A stretch of DNA of 64,000 bases from UBA9926 sp913064795 (GCA_045560765.1 JBJKZD010000009.1:806001-870000); one strand, 5' to 3'. Positions 17,826 through 26,903 are shown, counted from the first letter of the stretch. Notes: generated from the sequence alone by a model not told the origin. A program made the numbers and translations.

Positions 17826-18440
17826 TTAGCCGCAATAACCTCTCACTATCCAGAGTGGATCTCCCGCCTCAGGAGAATGATCCAAAGCCTCTATGCCTGT
17901 CAGGCCACTTTTTTCCATATAGGTTGCAACGACTCGGCATCGGTCTGCAGGTGGTAGCACGTGGAAGGCATGAATGGCTTTTGTGGGAAAGAGTCTGTGT
18001 GACATGGCAACGATGCACTGGCCGCCAGGCGCTAAGCAGCGATTGATCTCAGTCATGACTTCAACAGGCTGTACCAGGTACTGAATAGATACAGCGATTA
18101 ACACCGCGTCAAAAGCATTATCGGAAAAAGGTAAGATCGGGTTGATGTTTAGATCCTGCACGCGATAGTGATTGAGCCGCGGATTTGCGTCAAGTTCAGC
18201 AGCGTTCATGCCAAGCCCGGAAACATCTGCGTAAGTTACACCCTCAGGCAGATGAGAAATCCATGATGACATTAGGTCAAGCACACGACTTCCAGATGCA
18301 ATCTGCTCACGGTAAAACTCGGTCAGACAATTGATGGTGGAATCGTCAATGTGCGTCACGAATCGAGGTTGGATGTAAAAGTTCTCATCCGCGGATTCAT
18401 CCTGACGCTGAAAAAAATGTGAAGGAAAGTCTGTATTCAT
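17826..18440 (-). CDS. Class I SAM-dependent methyltransferase
   Basis: The 204-residue product has a compact methyltransferase core: SRVLDLMSSWISHLP (motif I region, with an unusual Ser/Trp in place of the normal GxGxG glycines), YADVSGLGMNAAEL, VQDLNINPILPFSDNAFDAVLIAVSIQYL (motif IV area) and LAPGGQCIVAMSHR. It resembles UbiE/COQ5-like small methyltransferases. The substrate cannot be deduced. It stands alone between convergent and co-directed genes. Confidence 0.8.
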   Translation of the reverse strand: MNTDFPSHFFQRQDESADENFYIQPRFVTHIDDSTINCLTEFYREQIASGSRVLDLMSSWISHLPEGVTYADVSGLGMNAAELDANPRLNHYRVQDLNINPILPFSDNAFDAVLIAVSIQYLVQPVEVMTEINRCLAPGGQCIVAMSHRLFPTKAIHAFHVLPPADRCRVVATYMEKSGLTGIEALDHSPEAGDPLWIVRGYCG

Positions 18441-18691
18441 AGGTGTTGATTTTACGGTTAGGTCAATCTGTCAACTGGAGTCCTATCGATATCACAAATC
18501 CAATGATTTATGAATCCACGAATCGAGTGACGAGACATTGTATTTAATATTGAGCATCTTTAATGCCAAACAAGGATTGGGTTTAAGTGCAAAGGTTGAT
18601 TAGCAATGCTTACTTGGCAATGCCTTTTTGATTGTGACGGACATAGGAAAACCTTTTTACAACTGAACCGCTTGATCAATGATCTAAACGT

Positions 18692-19501
18692 TCAAATCTT
18701 CATAATTCTCGAGGCGATCTGATTCGCTCGGGTTTCGAATGCTGTTTGGGTGCCTTCGCCGTCGGTGGCGCAAGTTAGATAACCCCCGCCGCCGGCGATG
18801 CTCCGCGCAATTTCTGGCCACATCAAGTCTGGCGTTTTAGCCTCGTCCCATTGCTTTGAAATTGATGGGTCCGCTCGCCTGGGCCCGCCAAAGCGATCGG
18901 GTCGCGCCCGGGCTCCGTCCCATATCTGGGTGTTGAGTAATCCTGGACAGAGAATCGTCGATGAAATGTCTTGGGCCGTCAGTTCTCCCTGCAATGCTTC
19001 AGCAAATGCAAAGGTGGCGTGTTTAGTGGTGGCATAAAGCGGCATTGTGCCAACAGGTGAGCGTAGTGCTGCAGAAGATGCGGTAAATCCCACATGGCGC
19101 GGACCTGTTGCATTAGACATCAGTGGTGTAAAGGCTTGAGCGGTCCAAATGACCCCAAAGACGTTGACACCCAATGCCCACTCAATGTTGCTGGGTTTTC
19201 CTGTGAGGATAGGAGAGCCGACGCCAACGCCGGCATTGATCCACAGCAGATTGATCGGGCCTTGGGGCTTCAGTTCCTCGGCCGACGCGAAGCAGGCGTC
19301 GCGATTGGAGACATCAAACACCAGCGCAAAGGCGCCGTTGCCAATGTCCTTGGCAACCCGTTCAGCGGCCTCTCTGCGGATATCTTGGACGCCAACCCTG
19401 AGGCCAGCGGCGGCCAGGTTTTTTGCCAGCATAGCGCCGATGCCGTCTCCGGCACCGGTGACAATGGCGGTTTTTCCATGGTACTCAGTGAGGTCTGTCA
19501 T
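18692..19501 (-). CDS. Short-chain dehydrogenase/reductase
   Basis: From ATG 19501 the protein has 269 residues. It shows the classical SDR marks: TAIVTGAGDGIGAMLA (TGxxxGxG), WINAGVGVG (NAG motif), and the active-site YATTKHA (YxxxK), with the catalytic Ser in FTASSAALRS. The Asp near the end of beta-2 (QDIRRE) suggests NAD(H) preference. A longer frame to 19579 exists, but its extra residues do not look like SDR sequence. It is divergent from the CmcJ-like gene. The substrate is unknown. Confidence 0.88.
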   Translation of the reverse strand: MTDLTEYHGKTAIVTGAGDGIGAMLAKNLAAAGLRVGVQDIRREAAERVAKDIGNGAFALVFDVSNRDACFASAEELKPQGPINLLWINAGVGVGSPILTGKPSNIEWALGVNVFGVIWTAQAFTPLMSNATGPRHVGFTASSAALRSPVGTMPLYATTKHATFAFAEALQGELTAQDISSTILCPGLLNTQIWDGARARPDRFGGPRRADPSISKQWDEAKTPDLMWPEIARSIAGGGGYLTCATDGEGTQTAFETRANQIASRIMKI

Positions 19502-19870
19502 GATCAGTGTTCCAGTTGTGATGCTCGGCAATAGTTGAGCGCGTGCAAGTAGCAAACCGATATGCGTGGGTATCTGCAAGCATTGATTTTCTGTTGAGAT
19601 GTAGACTACGTAATCACATCATCAAGCGAAAGACACCGTTCAACTTTCTATGGGTACAAGGCTTAATTGGGCCTAAAAATGACCCTAGCTTAGGCGCCAG
19701 TCGTTTGCAGGGGTGTAGCCAAGACCACCATCATCGTTTTACGGCCGATCAACAGTCAATATGAGTGGGTATCTGCCAAACCCAGAGAGACTTAACTCTG
19801 TCTGCTGAAGGGCGTAGACTGTTTGGGCGGTCAAATTCCAAGCCCCTCAAATAAAACCTGCGAGGACATC
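19502..19870. other. Divergent intergenic region SDR / CmcJ-like
   Basis: About 370 bases without a supported gene. A GTGGGTATCTGC motif occurs twice (near 19566 and 19765), about 200 bases apart in the same orientation. It could be a shared operator but is weak evidence. Confidence 0.35.
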
Positions 19871-20677
19871 ATGCAACCATCCCCAGACGCATTGCACGCT
19901 GAGTTTTTTTATCGAAAACCCCTTGGCCCGAGCGAGCCCAAACCCGCCTTCGGCCTTGCTGAGCCTGATCCGAGCCGACCTGATCATGAAGGGTTCATTA
20001 AAGCCGTAAATAACGCGCGGGGCGAGGCACACGCGCTGTCAGGCTCTGGGTTTACGTTGCTCCAGCATGAGACGAAGACTCAGGATTTTTACGATGATGC
20101 CCATGTTGCCGAGGTCTATTATAGCGAGATGCGGGATTTGGCTAAGCAAGAAAGCGGAGCAGACGAAGTTTTTGTGATCTCACATATCACCCGAAACGAG
20201 GCTGAAGCGGCGCTGGGTAAGCGCTTGGGAGCGCACCGGCTCGTTCATAACGACTTTACCCCGAGCTTTGATAGTACCATCGCGCCCCTGCTCGAGAACG
20301 TCGAACGCGAGCCGACTCGGATTGCAGTTTATAACCTCTGGCGACGGTTTGACGCCGATGGCCTCGATGCGCCTTTTGCTGTTTGCGATGCTCGCTCTGT
20401 CAGCGAGGATGAACTGATCCCAACAGACCTGCACAACTACGGTAGCTCAGAGGGGTTTGCGGTTGAAATCTATCAGTCCTGCTACTCTGACCAACACCGG
20501 TGGTATTACTATCCTCAAATGAATCGAGATGAAGTTTTGATGTTTAAAACCTACGATTCAGCGGAGCGCCCGTTTCTTCCTACCTTGCACAGCGCTTTTG
20601 ATGACCCCGCTCAGCAACCAGGTCAGGCATCACCGAGAGAGAGTATTGAAGCCAGAGCGATTTGCCTGTTTTTTTAG
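19871..20677 (+). CDS. CmcJ/NvfI-type oxygenase or hydroxylase family protein
   Basis: From ATG 19871 the protein has 268 residues. It matches the CmcJ/NvfI family pattern: VHNDFTPSFDS (about 131-141), IAVYNLWRRFD, PFAVCDARSV, HRWYYYPQMNRDEVLMFKTYDS and a C-terminal LHSAFDDP followed by RESIEARAICLFF. Members include CmcJ of cephamycin synthesis and fungal non-heme iron/2-oxoglutarate dioxygenase-like enzymes; the H-N-D and later His residues would bind the metal. The gene is alone and divergent from the SDR. The substrate is unknown. The start is supported by GAGGACATC just upstream. Confidence 0.75.
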   Translation: MQPSPDALHAEFFYRKPLGPSEPKPAFGLAEPDPSRPDHEGFIKAVNNARGEAHALSGSGFTLLQHETKTQDFYDDAHVAEVYYSEMRDLAKQESGADEVFVISHITRNEAEAALGKRLGAHRLVHNDFTPSFDSTIAPLLENVEREPTRIAVYNLWRRFDADGLDAPFAVCDARSVSEDELIPTDLHNYGSSEGFAVEIYQSCYSDQHRWYYYPQMNRDEVLMFKTYDSAERPFLPTLHSAFDDPAQQPGQASPRESIEARAICLFF

Positions 20678-20909
20678 AAGCGCTGCTTTGAATAGGGCTC
20701 TGCTTTAAACAGAAATTCGGCGCTCGGCCTGTGGATGACTGGCTAGGCAGCGCCTTGATTATGATCAATTGAAAAGTCCCCAACCGGCCTCTGAACGGTC
20801 TGCGCTACTAGAGCGTTTGATCGGGCGTGACTAAGAAGCGGGCTTTTCTCGTTTGCTCGCTGGATACTGGAACTTATTTCGCGATCCCGAAGGTCGTGAC
20901 GAGTGCGTC

Positions 20910-21707
20910 TCACTGAAGCAGTAGCGCCCAGGCCGCGGCTAGGGTGCCGACGGTAAAGCAGTAATAGGAGAAATAGCGTAACTGCGCCCGTTGTACCAAC
21001 GTGATCATCCACTGGCAGGCGATGAGCCCAGTGATAAAAGCGGCAACAAATCCTGCGCTCAAGACACTGATCTCTGAAGCGTCAAAGGCTAAGTCTCCGT
21101 CAAGGAGGTCTTTGGCGATCTTTCCTAGAATGAGCGGTACGACCATCAGAAAGGAAAACTTTGCAGCGTGGGTTCGGTCAACGCCGAGAATGACTGACGT
21201 TGAGATCGTCGCGCCGGATCTCGATATCCCCGGAAGAATGGCGATCGCCTGGGCCAGACCAATGATGAAGGCGTTGCGGTAAGAGACGTCTTGAGCTGTA
21301 TCTTTGGCGCGGTCAGCGATGAATAAAAGCAGGCCAGTGAGCCAGAGCATGGCGCCGACGAGCAGGATTTGTCGATCAAACAAGCGTTCGAGTTCATCAG
21401 AAAACAACACTCCGACTGCCGCAGCAGGGACCATACTGAGAATAATTTTGAAGCTGAACTGCCATTCGGGACTATGAACGGGGCCAATCATTCCGCTCAA
21501 AATCTGCCAGACATCCTTGCGAAACACGACCAAGGTGCTCAGCGCCGTCGCCAAATGCAAGATAATGGTAAACATCATGCTCTGTTGCGGCAGGCTGGTG
21601 TCACCGAGCAGTACTTTGCCGAGTTCAAGATGACCACTGCTGCTGACCGGTAAGAATTCAGTCAGGCCTTGAACAATACCCAGTACAATGGCTTCAAAGT
21701 AGGTCAC
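20910..21707 (-). CDS. uppP: Undecaprenyl-diphosphatase
   Basis: The 265-residue membrane protein has the BacA/UppP signatures: GIVQGLTEFLPVSSSGHLEL near the N terminus and PGISRSGATISTSVILG in the middle, with about eight hydrophobic helices. It dephosphorylates undecaprenyl pyrophosphate, recycling the lipid carrier for peptidoglycan and surface polysaccharides, and its overproduction gives bacitracin resistance. It is the last gene of a minus-strand run that begins with the LLM and MFS genes; whether it is co-transcribed with them or just adjacent is unclear (52-base gap). Confidence 0.95.
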   Translation of the reverse strand: MTYFEAIVLGIVQGLTEFLPVSSSGHLELGKVLLGDTSLPQQSMMFTIILHLATALSTLVVFRKDVWQILSGMIGPVHSPEWQFSFKIILSMVPAAAVGVLFSDELERLFDRQILLVGAMLWLTGLLLFIADRAKDTAQDVSYRNAFIIGLAQAIAILPGISRSGATISTSVILGVDRTHAAKFSFLMVVPLILGKIAKDLLDGDLAFDASEISVLSAGFVAAFITGLIACQWMITLVQRAQLRYFSYYCFTVGTLAAAWALLLQ

Positions 21708-21759
21708 GAGGTCACTCTGCGTGGATCGGCGTGTATGTTAGAGCAACCGCCTCTGATAA

Positions 21760-22593
21760 TCATGTATTCAACTGCTCAGACTCAAAATTCTCAACGTGCT
21801 GCTTTAGCGCAATGAGTTCTGCTTCATACTCGCTGACTGTTTTGTAGCGCAGTGCATGGACCAGACGGTCAACGCCCAGTAAATGGTATCGGGTAAGTAG
21901 GTCGTGTGTTGGATCGTTCTGCGCCACTGGCAATCGCGTCATCACGCTGACGTTGCCATCGGGCTGTCCAAGGCCCTGGGTCAGCGCGCGGTACGCTTGT
22001 AAATCTTCCGCGAGCTTCTCAGGGTTTGCGACCATTGGCAGCCATCCGTCTGCAAAGGCTGCCGCCCGTTTTAAAGCGTGCGGTGCGCTGCCGCCTACGA
22101 GTATTTCAGGGCGAGCAGGTCGGGGTTTGAATAAAAACGGTTGCTCGTTCAGCACAACTTCGTCGGAGCTAAAACAGGCATTGATGAAGTCCAGTGTGTC
22201 ATCGGTGATGGCGCCTCGTCGTCGCCGGTTAACCCCGAGGGCTTTAAATTCTGCCGCCATCCATCCGGCGCCGATGCCAAGAATCAACCTGTTCTGAGCC
22301 AAAGTTTGAAGGGTGGCGATTTGCTTGGCAGTGGGCAGCTTTGGGCGATAGGGCAAAATCAGAACGCCTGTGCCTAGCCTGATTGTGTCTGTCACCCCCG
22401 CCAAGTAGGCCAGTGTGGTCAGGGGATCGAGATAGTGTCCCTCACTGCCCTCAGCATCATCAGGCGGAATCGCCAAGTGGTCGGTAATCCAAATTGATTC
22501 AAAGCCGCAAGCCTCAGCAGCCTGAGCGCAGTCTTTGACGGTCTGAGGTGTTGCTTCTGGCCCCATGTTTCTGAGGGTGACGCCAAACTTCAT
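21760..22593 (-). CDS. LLM-class (luciferase-like) flavin oxidoreductase
   Basis: The 277-residue protein is a bacterial-luciferase-fold TIM barrel: KFGVTLRNMGPEATP, GFESIWITDHLAIP, LDPLTTLAYLAGVTDTIRLGTGVLILPYR, NRLILGIGAGWM and EILVGGSAPHALKRAA. The layout fits the group often annotated as F420-dependent (TIGR03619), but in gammaproteobacteria FMN use is as likely. The gene lies 16 bases downstream of an MFS transporter, in the same direction, so uptake or export and oxidation or reduction of one compound may be coupled. Confidence 0.85.
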   Translation of the reverse strand: MKFGVTLRNMGPEATPQTVKDCAQAAEACGFESIWITDHLAIPPDDAEGSEGHYLDPLTTLAYLAGVTDTIRLGTGVLILPYRPKLPTAKQIATLQTLAQNRLILGIGAGWMAAEFKALGVNRRRRGAITDDTLDFINACFSSDEVVLNEQPFLFKPRPARPEILVGGSAPHALKRAAAFADGWLPMVANPEKLAEDLQAYRALTQGLGQPDGNVSVMTRLPVAQNDPTHDLLTRYHLLGVDRLVHALRYKTVSEYEAELIALKQHVENFESEQLNT

Positions 22594-22609
22594 AGTGGCT
22601 CCTGCTGAT

Positions 22610-23902
22610 TTAGGTTTGCGGGTGCCCCGGCCTCGTTAGATGAATCTTAGCGCGAATGATCTGAGGTTGGGTTAACAACACCACCACGACAATCGCGAAT
22701 GTCGCATAGGAAAGAATGGGGAAAACAACGGCGAGGGTAAACCATTGACCCAACAGCGCGACTGGCATTGTCATCAGCTGAGCAAATGCCATGTTCAACT
22801 GAAAAAGGCTCATGATGCGCCCGCGGATTTCATTGGGAACGATGTGTTGGATCAAAATCGTGCTCGATACCATGAGGGTGGTCATTCCGGCGCCAAGTCC
22901 AAAGTTTCCAATCATGAGATTAATTTCTTGTTTGCTGAATACCAAGATGACAAACCCCACACAAAATAAAACAGCGCCCAATCCGATGACGGCTCCACGA
23001 TGCACGATGTTTGAGAACCTGGCCAATATCAGGGCCGCCGTCAGCGAACCGATACCCCAGAACATCACCACAAATCCCATCCGGTGAATCGGGACACCGA
23101 CAACGGTGGTCACCCAAGTGGGGCCGAGGCTCGCGGTTGCCGGATAGCCAAGACTCATCATGAGCACCAGCAAAATGATGATCCACAAAACCACGGGATG
23201 ACCGCTTGCATAGCGCAGGCCCACTTTGATGTCAGTTTTGATCTGCGCTAAGCCATAAGATTGATCCAGCTGCCGGCTGCTGAGGGTGCTCGCTTGATAC
23301 TGCATTAACCCGATCAAGATGATTGCCAGCAAATGCCCAACAACGGTCACGGCATAAGCCCCGCTGAACCCGAGTAGATCAATGGTCAGGCCCGTGACCA
23401 TCATCGCCAGTGGCATAGCGACCTGCCCTGCGACCTGGTTAAGGGACATCCCGGCCGGGGTGAGATTTGGCCCAAGGACATCGGGAACAATGGCTAGGCG
23501 GGTCGGCGCATCAATGCTCTGTAGGCCAGAAGATAAAAACGTTAAAACAAAAAAGACCGTAAACCCGATCCATCCGGCGATGCTGAAGTACATTAATCCT
23601 GCGATGGCAAGGGTGGTCAAGATCTGCAGGAATTGCATCAACAGCAGAAGTCGCTGCCTGTTGAAACGGTCTGCAAGGGCGCCCCCATAAAGCCCGAATG
23701 CGAGCGCCCCTAGACCCCGTGAAGTGGCAATGAAAGCGACAAGGATCAACCATACGTCTCGAGGCGCTGTCGATTGGACCCAAAGAATTTGAGTAATGAA
23801 CTGCAGCGGCATGAGCATTTGACCAATGGCAAAGCCCGCCAATAGTAAGCGAAAGTTCGGATTTTGAAGGGGCGCCAGCGGGCCAAAGGTTTCGGTGGTC
23901 AT
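22610..23902 (-). CDS. Major facilitator superfamily transporter
   Basis: The 430-residue protein has about 12 hydrophobic segments and the MFS loop motif GGALADRFNRQRLLLL between helices 2 and 3. The overall pattern (early PNFRLLLAGFAIGQ, middle DAPTRLAIVPDVLG) is that of the EntS / MFS_3 drug-export subgroup. It sits between two LLM oxidoreductase genes on the same strand. Substrate and direction of transport are unknown. Confidence 0.88.
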   Translation of the reverse strand: MTTETFGPLAPLQNPNFRLLLAGFAIGQMLMPLQFITQILWVQSTAPRDVWLILVAFIATSRGLGALAFGLYGGALADRFNRQRLLLLMQFLQILTTLAIAGLMYFSIAGWIGFTVFFVLTFLSSGLQSIDAPTRLAIVPDVLGPNLTPAGMSLNQVAGQVAMPLAMMVTGLTIDLLGFSGAYAVTVVGHLLAIILIGLMQYQASTLSSRQLDQSYGLAQIKTDIKVGLRYASGHPVVLWIIILLVLMMSLGYPATASLGPTWVTTVVGVPIHRMGFVVMFWGIGSLTAALILARFSNIVHRGAVIGLGAVLFCVGFVILVFSKQEINLMIGNFGLGAGMTTLMVSSTILIQHIVPNEIRGRIMSLFQLNMAFAQLMTMPVALLGQWFTLAVVFPILSYATFAIVVVVLLTQPQIIRAKIHLTRPGHPQT

Positions 23903-23989
23903 GGTGATCTTTGATTGATGCTCAGCGAGCCTACCATGAAATCAGGTGCGCAGACGCTGATCCGGAGATTCTAGGATCCGGTCTGATTG

Positions 23990-24745
23990 CTAATCCAAGA
24001 GCTTGATTACATGTTCAGGCTTTGGGCCACCAGGTAAGAACATCACCACAGCTTCTGCAAACCCGCAGTCGCGAAAAGCATGGAGCTTTGCTTTGAGCGC
24101 GCCCAGGTCGGTGTTTTGATCAAGCTGCAAGGTCGAGACAATTGAACGCTTGCCGCCTTGGGTTTGGTAGGTTGTTTGAGCGTCAGCAATTTGCTGGAAG
24201 CTGCGGTAATGCGCCGAGGCGATCCAGCCATCAAAGTCTTGGGCTGCCGATCGAACACCAGCGCCCCAGCTTCCTAGATAAATCGGAGGCCCGCCCAATA
24301 CCGCTTGCCAGGGTTTGTGGTCCCGCGCGCCATCGCTTCCGGTTTTTAAAATACGTTTTAGCGTCACGGCTTGCGCCTGGAAGTTTGTGAAGCGTTGGGC
24401 GTAATCTTTTTCAGCAATCGCAAAATCTGCGGCAGTCGAGCCCGCGCCAAGACCGAGGATCAATCGATCCCCACAGACTTGTTGTAGTGAGAAAACCCGG
24501 TGCGCGAGCTCCATTGGTGTGTACAAAGGTAGCTGTAGAACTGCGGTGCCCAGGGTTAAGGTCTCGGTCACCGCCGCTGCCGTGGCCAAAGCAATCAAAG
24601 GGTCCGTCATCATAAACCCCCGACCCATGGCTTGGGCGCTCCACAGGCTTGCAAAACCCATTGCTTCAAGGGCCCTGGCTTGATCCGCAAGACCCGTTGA
24701 TGGTGCGTGGTTATCAAGAGGCGCTAAAAGGACACCAAGTCTCAT
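23990..24745 (-). CDS. LLM-class flavin oxidoreductase, short form
   Basis: The 251-residue protein shares the luciferase-like barrel of the gene at 21760: GVLLAPLDNH, GFASLWSAQAMGRGFMMTDP, TLTLGTAVLQLPLYTP and RLILGLGAGSTAADFA. It is shorter than most family members. It starts the minus-strand set LLM-MFS-LLM-uppP and is divergent from the carotenoid oxygenase gene. The two LLM proteins are clearly different in sequence, not a recent duplication. Confidence 0.82.
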   Translation of the reverse strand: MRLGVLLAPLDNHAPSTGLADQARALEAMGFASLWSAQAMGRGFMMTDPLIALATAAAVTETLTLGTAVLQLPLYTPMELAHRVFSLQQVCGDRLILGLGAGSTAADFAIAEKDYAQRFTNFQAQAVTLKRILKTGSDGARDHKPWQAVLGGPPIYLGSWGAGVRSAAQDFDGWIASAHYRSFQQIADAQTTYQTQGGKRSIVSTLQLDQNTDLGALKAKLHAFRDCGFAEAVVMFLPGGPKPEHVIKLLD

Positions 24746-25072
24746 TGGCTTTTCGATGTGTGATTTTTTCTAAGCTTACTGATTTTTGGCTGTCTTGTGG
24801 GGGAAAAGTTAATTGATAGAGCTCGATAAACAATGCTCGATAGATAGGGAGCGTATTGACCCATTGGTTGACTGATGAGTGCTCTAAAGGCGGTAGGCTC
24901 TTTTAGAAAGGGGTGGTTCAGGATCAAGGTTTTGTTGGTTTTTATGGTCCGTGTGAGTGCCATGTTAAAAGGACGATAAAATCTCCGGCTCAAATTATCC
25001 GCCAGGTGGTTGAAACCTTTGCTTCGACGCGTTATCAATGACGGTTGTTGACTTAAAGAGCAAGGAAAAAAG
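24746..25072. other. Divergent intergenic region LLM / carotenoid oxygenase
   Basis: About 330 bases holding the start regions of two divergent units. GAGCAAGGAAAAAAG precedes the oxygenase ATG. A minus-strand frame covering 24742-25218 is open but has no protein-like features. No operator is obvious. Confidence 0.4.
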
Positions 25073-26389
25073 ATGAGCGAAGCCGTCCAAGAAAAGGCCC
25101 CCTTTTGGTTGCGTGATAATTTTGCACCGGTTTTTGAAGAACGCACGGAGACCAATTTAAACGTCATCGGCAGAATTCCAGAGGCGCTCAGTGGATGCCT
25201 AATGCGAAACGGCGCCAACCCTCAAAGTGGAGAATCCGCGCATTGGTTCCTAGGAAATGGCATGCTCCACGGAACTAGAATTGAGGGCGGGCAAGCCAAG
25301 TGGTACCGCAATCGTTACGTCAAGACGCCGCTCTACCTCAAGCCTGACGGTAATGTAATGGACGGCTTAGGCGATATGACTATGTCTGCGGCTAATACCA
25401 ATGTCATTCAGCACGCCGGCAAGATTATGGCGCTGGAGGAGGGCCATTGGCCGTTCGTCGTCTCGGGTGAGTTAGAAACCGTCGGGCCCAATAATTACGA
25501 CAAAAAACTGGCGGGTCCGATGACAGCGCACCCCAAGATCTGTGCTGAAACCGGCGAACTCCTCGCGTTTTCCTATGGGATGTCAGAGCCCTATCTCACA
25601 TACATTAGGGCATCTGCATCTGGCGAGCTGCTCCAAGCAGAACCGATCACCGTGCCCGGCGCAACCATGATTCATGATTTCAACATCACCCGAAATTATG
25701 TGATTTTTATGGATCTTCCGGCGGTTTGGAACTTCGAGGGAATGGCCACAACTGGGTTGCCCATTTTATGGGATGAAAGCTATGGGGCCCGACTTGGGGT
25801 GATGCCAAGGAATGGTACCGATGCTGATGTGGTTTGGTATGAGATTGATCCCTGCTATGTCTTTCATCCGCTGAACGCCTATGAGGATGACGGGAAAATC
25901 GTTTTGGATGTGTGCCGAATGGAGGACACCATGAAGCCAGGATCCAGTGCACCCCCCCTGATGTATCGATGGGTTATTGACCAAGCTGCGGGCAAGGTGC
26001 ACGAAACACAGATCGATGATCGGGTCGTTGATTTTCCCAGAGTCTGCGATTCAGTGGTCGGGCTCAAGCATCAGTATGGCTATTGCGCGGCCTTTGCATC
26101 CGGCGCGCCCTTTGGCGAAGGGCTCGTCAAGTATGACATGGCGTCGGGGAGCTCAGAGTATCGTCATTTAGACGGTGGCCAGGCCAGTGAAGCCGTTTTT
26201 GTCAAGAATTCCGAGGGCACGGGCGAGGATGATGGCTGGCTAATGACCTATGTTTATCAGCCTGAGATCGATCAGAGCGAGGTGTTGATTCTGAATGCAC
26301 AAGATTTTAGCGGAGAACCCGCTGCTAGGATCCAACTCCCTGTGCGGGTACCGGCTGGATTTCACGGTAACTGGATGGCGGATTCCTAG
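25073..26389 (+). CDS. Carotenoid cleavage oxygenase family protein
   Basis: The 438-residue protein belongs to the RPE65/CCO family of non-heme iron oxygenases. Its seven-blade propeller ligands appear as four histidines: TAHPKI (His153), MIHDFNIT (His201), YVFHPLNAYED (His265) and GFHGNW (His431). N-terminal family marks are GRIPEALSGCLMRNGANPQ and HWFLGNGMLHG. Members cleave double bonds of carotenoids, apocarotenoids or stilbenes such as lignostilbene. At 438 residues it is in the bacterial stilbene/apocarotenoid size range. It is divergent from LLM and MFS genes, suggesting a catabolic cluster; the substrate is not known. Confidence 0.92.
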   Translation: MSEAVQEKAPFWLRDNFAPVFEERTETNLNVIGRIPEALSGCLMRNGANPQSGESAHWFLGNGMLHGTRIEGGQAKWYRNRYVKTPLYLKPDGNVMDGLGDMTMSAANTNVIQHAGKIMALEEGHWPFVVSGELETVGPNNYDKKLAGPMTAHPKICAETGELLAFSYGMSEPYLTYIRASASGELLQAEPITVPGATMIHDFNITRNYVIFMDLPAVWNFEGMATTGLPILWDESYGARLGVMPRNGTDADVVWYEIDPCYVFHPLNAYEDDGKIVLDVCRMEDTMKPGSSAPPLMYRWVIDQAAGKVHETQIDDRVVDFPRVCDSVVGLKHQYGYCAAFASGAPFGEGLVKYDMASGSSEYRHLDGGQASEAVFVKNSEGTGEDDGWLMTYVYQPEIDQSEVLILNAQDFSGEPAARIQLPVRVPAGFHGNWMADS

Positions 26390-26695
26390 CAGGGAAGGTT
26401 TGCAGCGACTCTATAATTACAGAAATTTTTTGGGTAGTAGTTTCGCGGGCAAAAGTTTCTGACGCAAAATTTTCTCGAGTCGTTTGGCTACGAGGACCTC
26501 TGGCCGGGCACGAGGTTTTGTTGTCTTTGCTTGGGTGAGGGGTAAAAGGCACCTTTTGAATAGGGTGCCCCTCAACGACGGCAACTTCCAATCATTCGTT
26601 GCAACTCAGGAGTCGTGGTGTCGGCAGAGCTCGATAGTAGGCTTTCCCTCATCGGTATTGTTTTGGAGACGCTGCGTGCTCGAACTTCGCGTCTT
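26390..26695. other. Intergenic region after the carotenoid oxygenase
   Basis: About 300 bases without a convincing gene. An imperfect inverted repeat (GAGGGG...GGCACC against GGGTGCCCCTC, about 26537-26573) may form a hairpin. The short frames here have no protein-like composition. Confidence 0.35.
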
Positions 26696-26699
26696 GGAG

Positions 26700-26851
26700 A
26701 CTTTGGTTTTTTAGAGGCTTTGGTTTTTTAGAGGCTTTGGTTTTTAGAGGCTTTGGGTTTTAGGGGCTTTGGGTTTTAGGGGCTTTGGGTTTTAGGGGCT
26801 TTGGGTTTTAGGGGCTCTGGGTTTTAGAGGCTCTGGGTTTTAGAGGCTCTG
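26700..26851 (+). repeat. G-rich 16-bp tandem repeat with quadruplex potential
   Basis: About 9.5 tandem units of 16-17 bp run through this stretch. The first three are GCTTTGGTTTTTTAGAG-like, the central four are exactly GCTTTGGGTTTTAGGG, and the last are GCTCTGGGTTTTAGAG. In the central units G tracts of 3-4 recur about every 8 bases (26755, 26763, 26771, 26779, 26787, 26795, 26803, 26811, 26819), meeting the usual G-quadruplex rule several times over. The unit length is not a multiple of three, so it does not encode a peptide repeat. It lies about 200 bases upstream of the M13 peptidase start. Confidence 0.9.
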
Positions 26852-26873
26852 TAATCAAGACCTTGTTGAAATG

Positions 26874-26903
26874 GACGCTGGTTTAAAAGACGCTGGTTTA
26901 AAA
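26874..26903 (+). repeat. 15-bp perfect tandem duplication
   Basis: GACGCTGGTTTAAAA occurs twice head to tail (26874-26888, 26889-26903), only 22 bases after the 16-bp repeat array and unrelated to it in sequence. Confidence 0.9.

Noticed and set aside
17684..18046. Plus-strand frame of 120 codons
   Set aside because: Mostly antisense to the methyltransferase gene, which has clear motifs.
24742..25218. Minus-strand frame of 158 codons
   Set aside because: It overlaps the start of the carotenoid oxygenase gene and reads as random basic sequence without a domain.
26325..26714. Two opposite short frames in the region after the carotenoid oxygenase
   Set aside because: Neither has a ribosome site or protein-like composition, and one ends in the tandem repeat.
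26700..26851. CRISPR array
   Set aside because: The 16-bp units are directly adjacent without spacers of unique sequence, and no cas genes are nearby.
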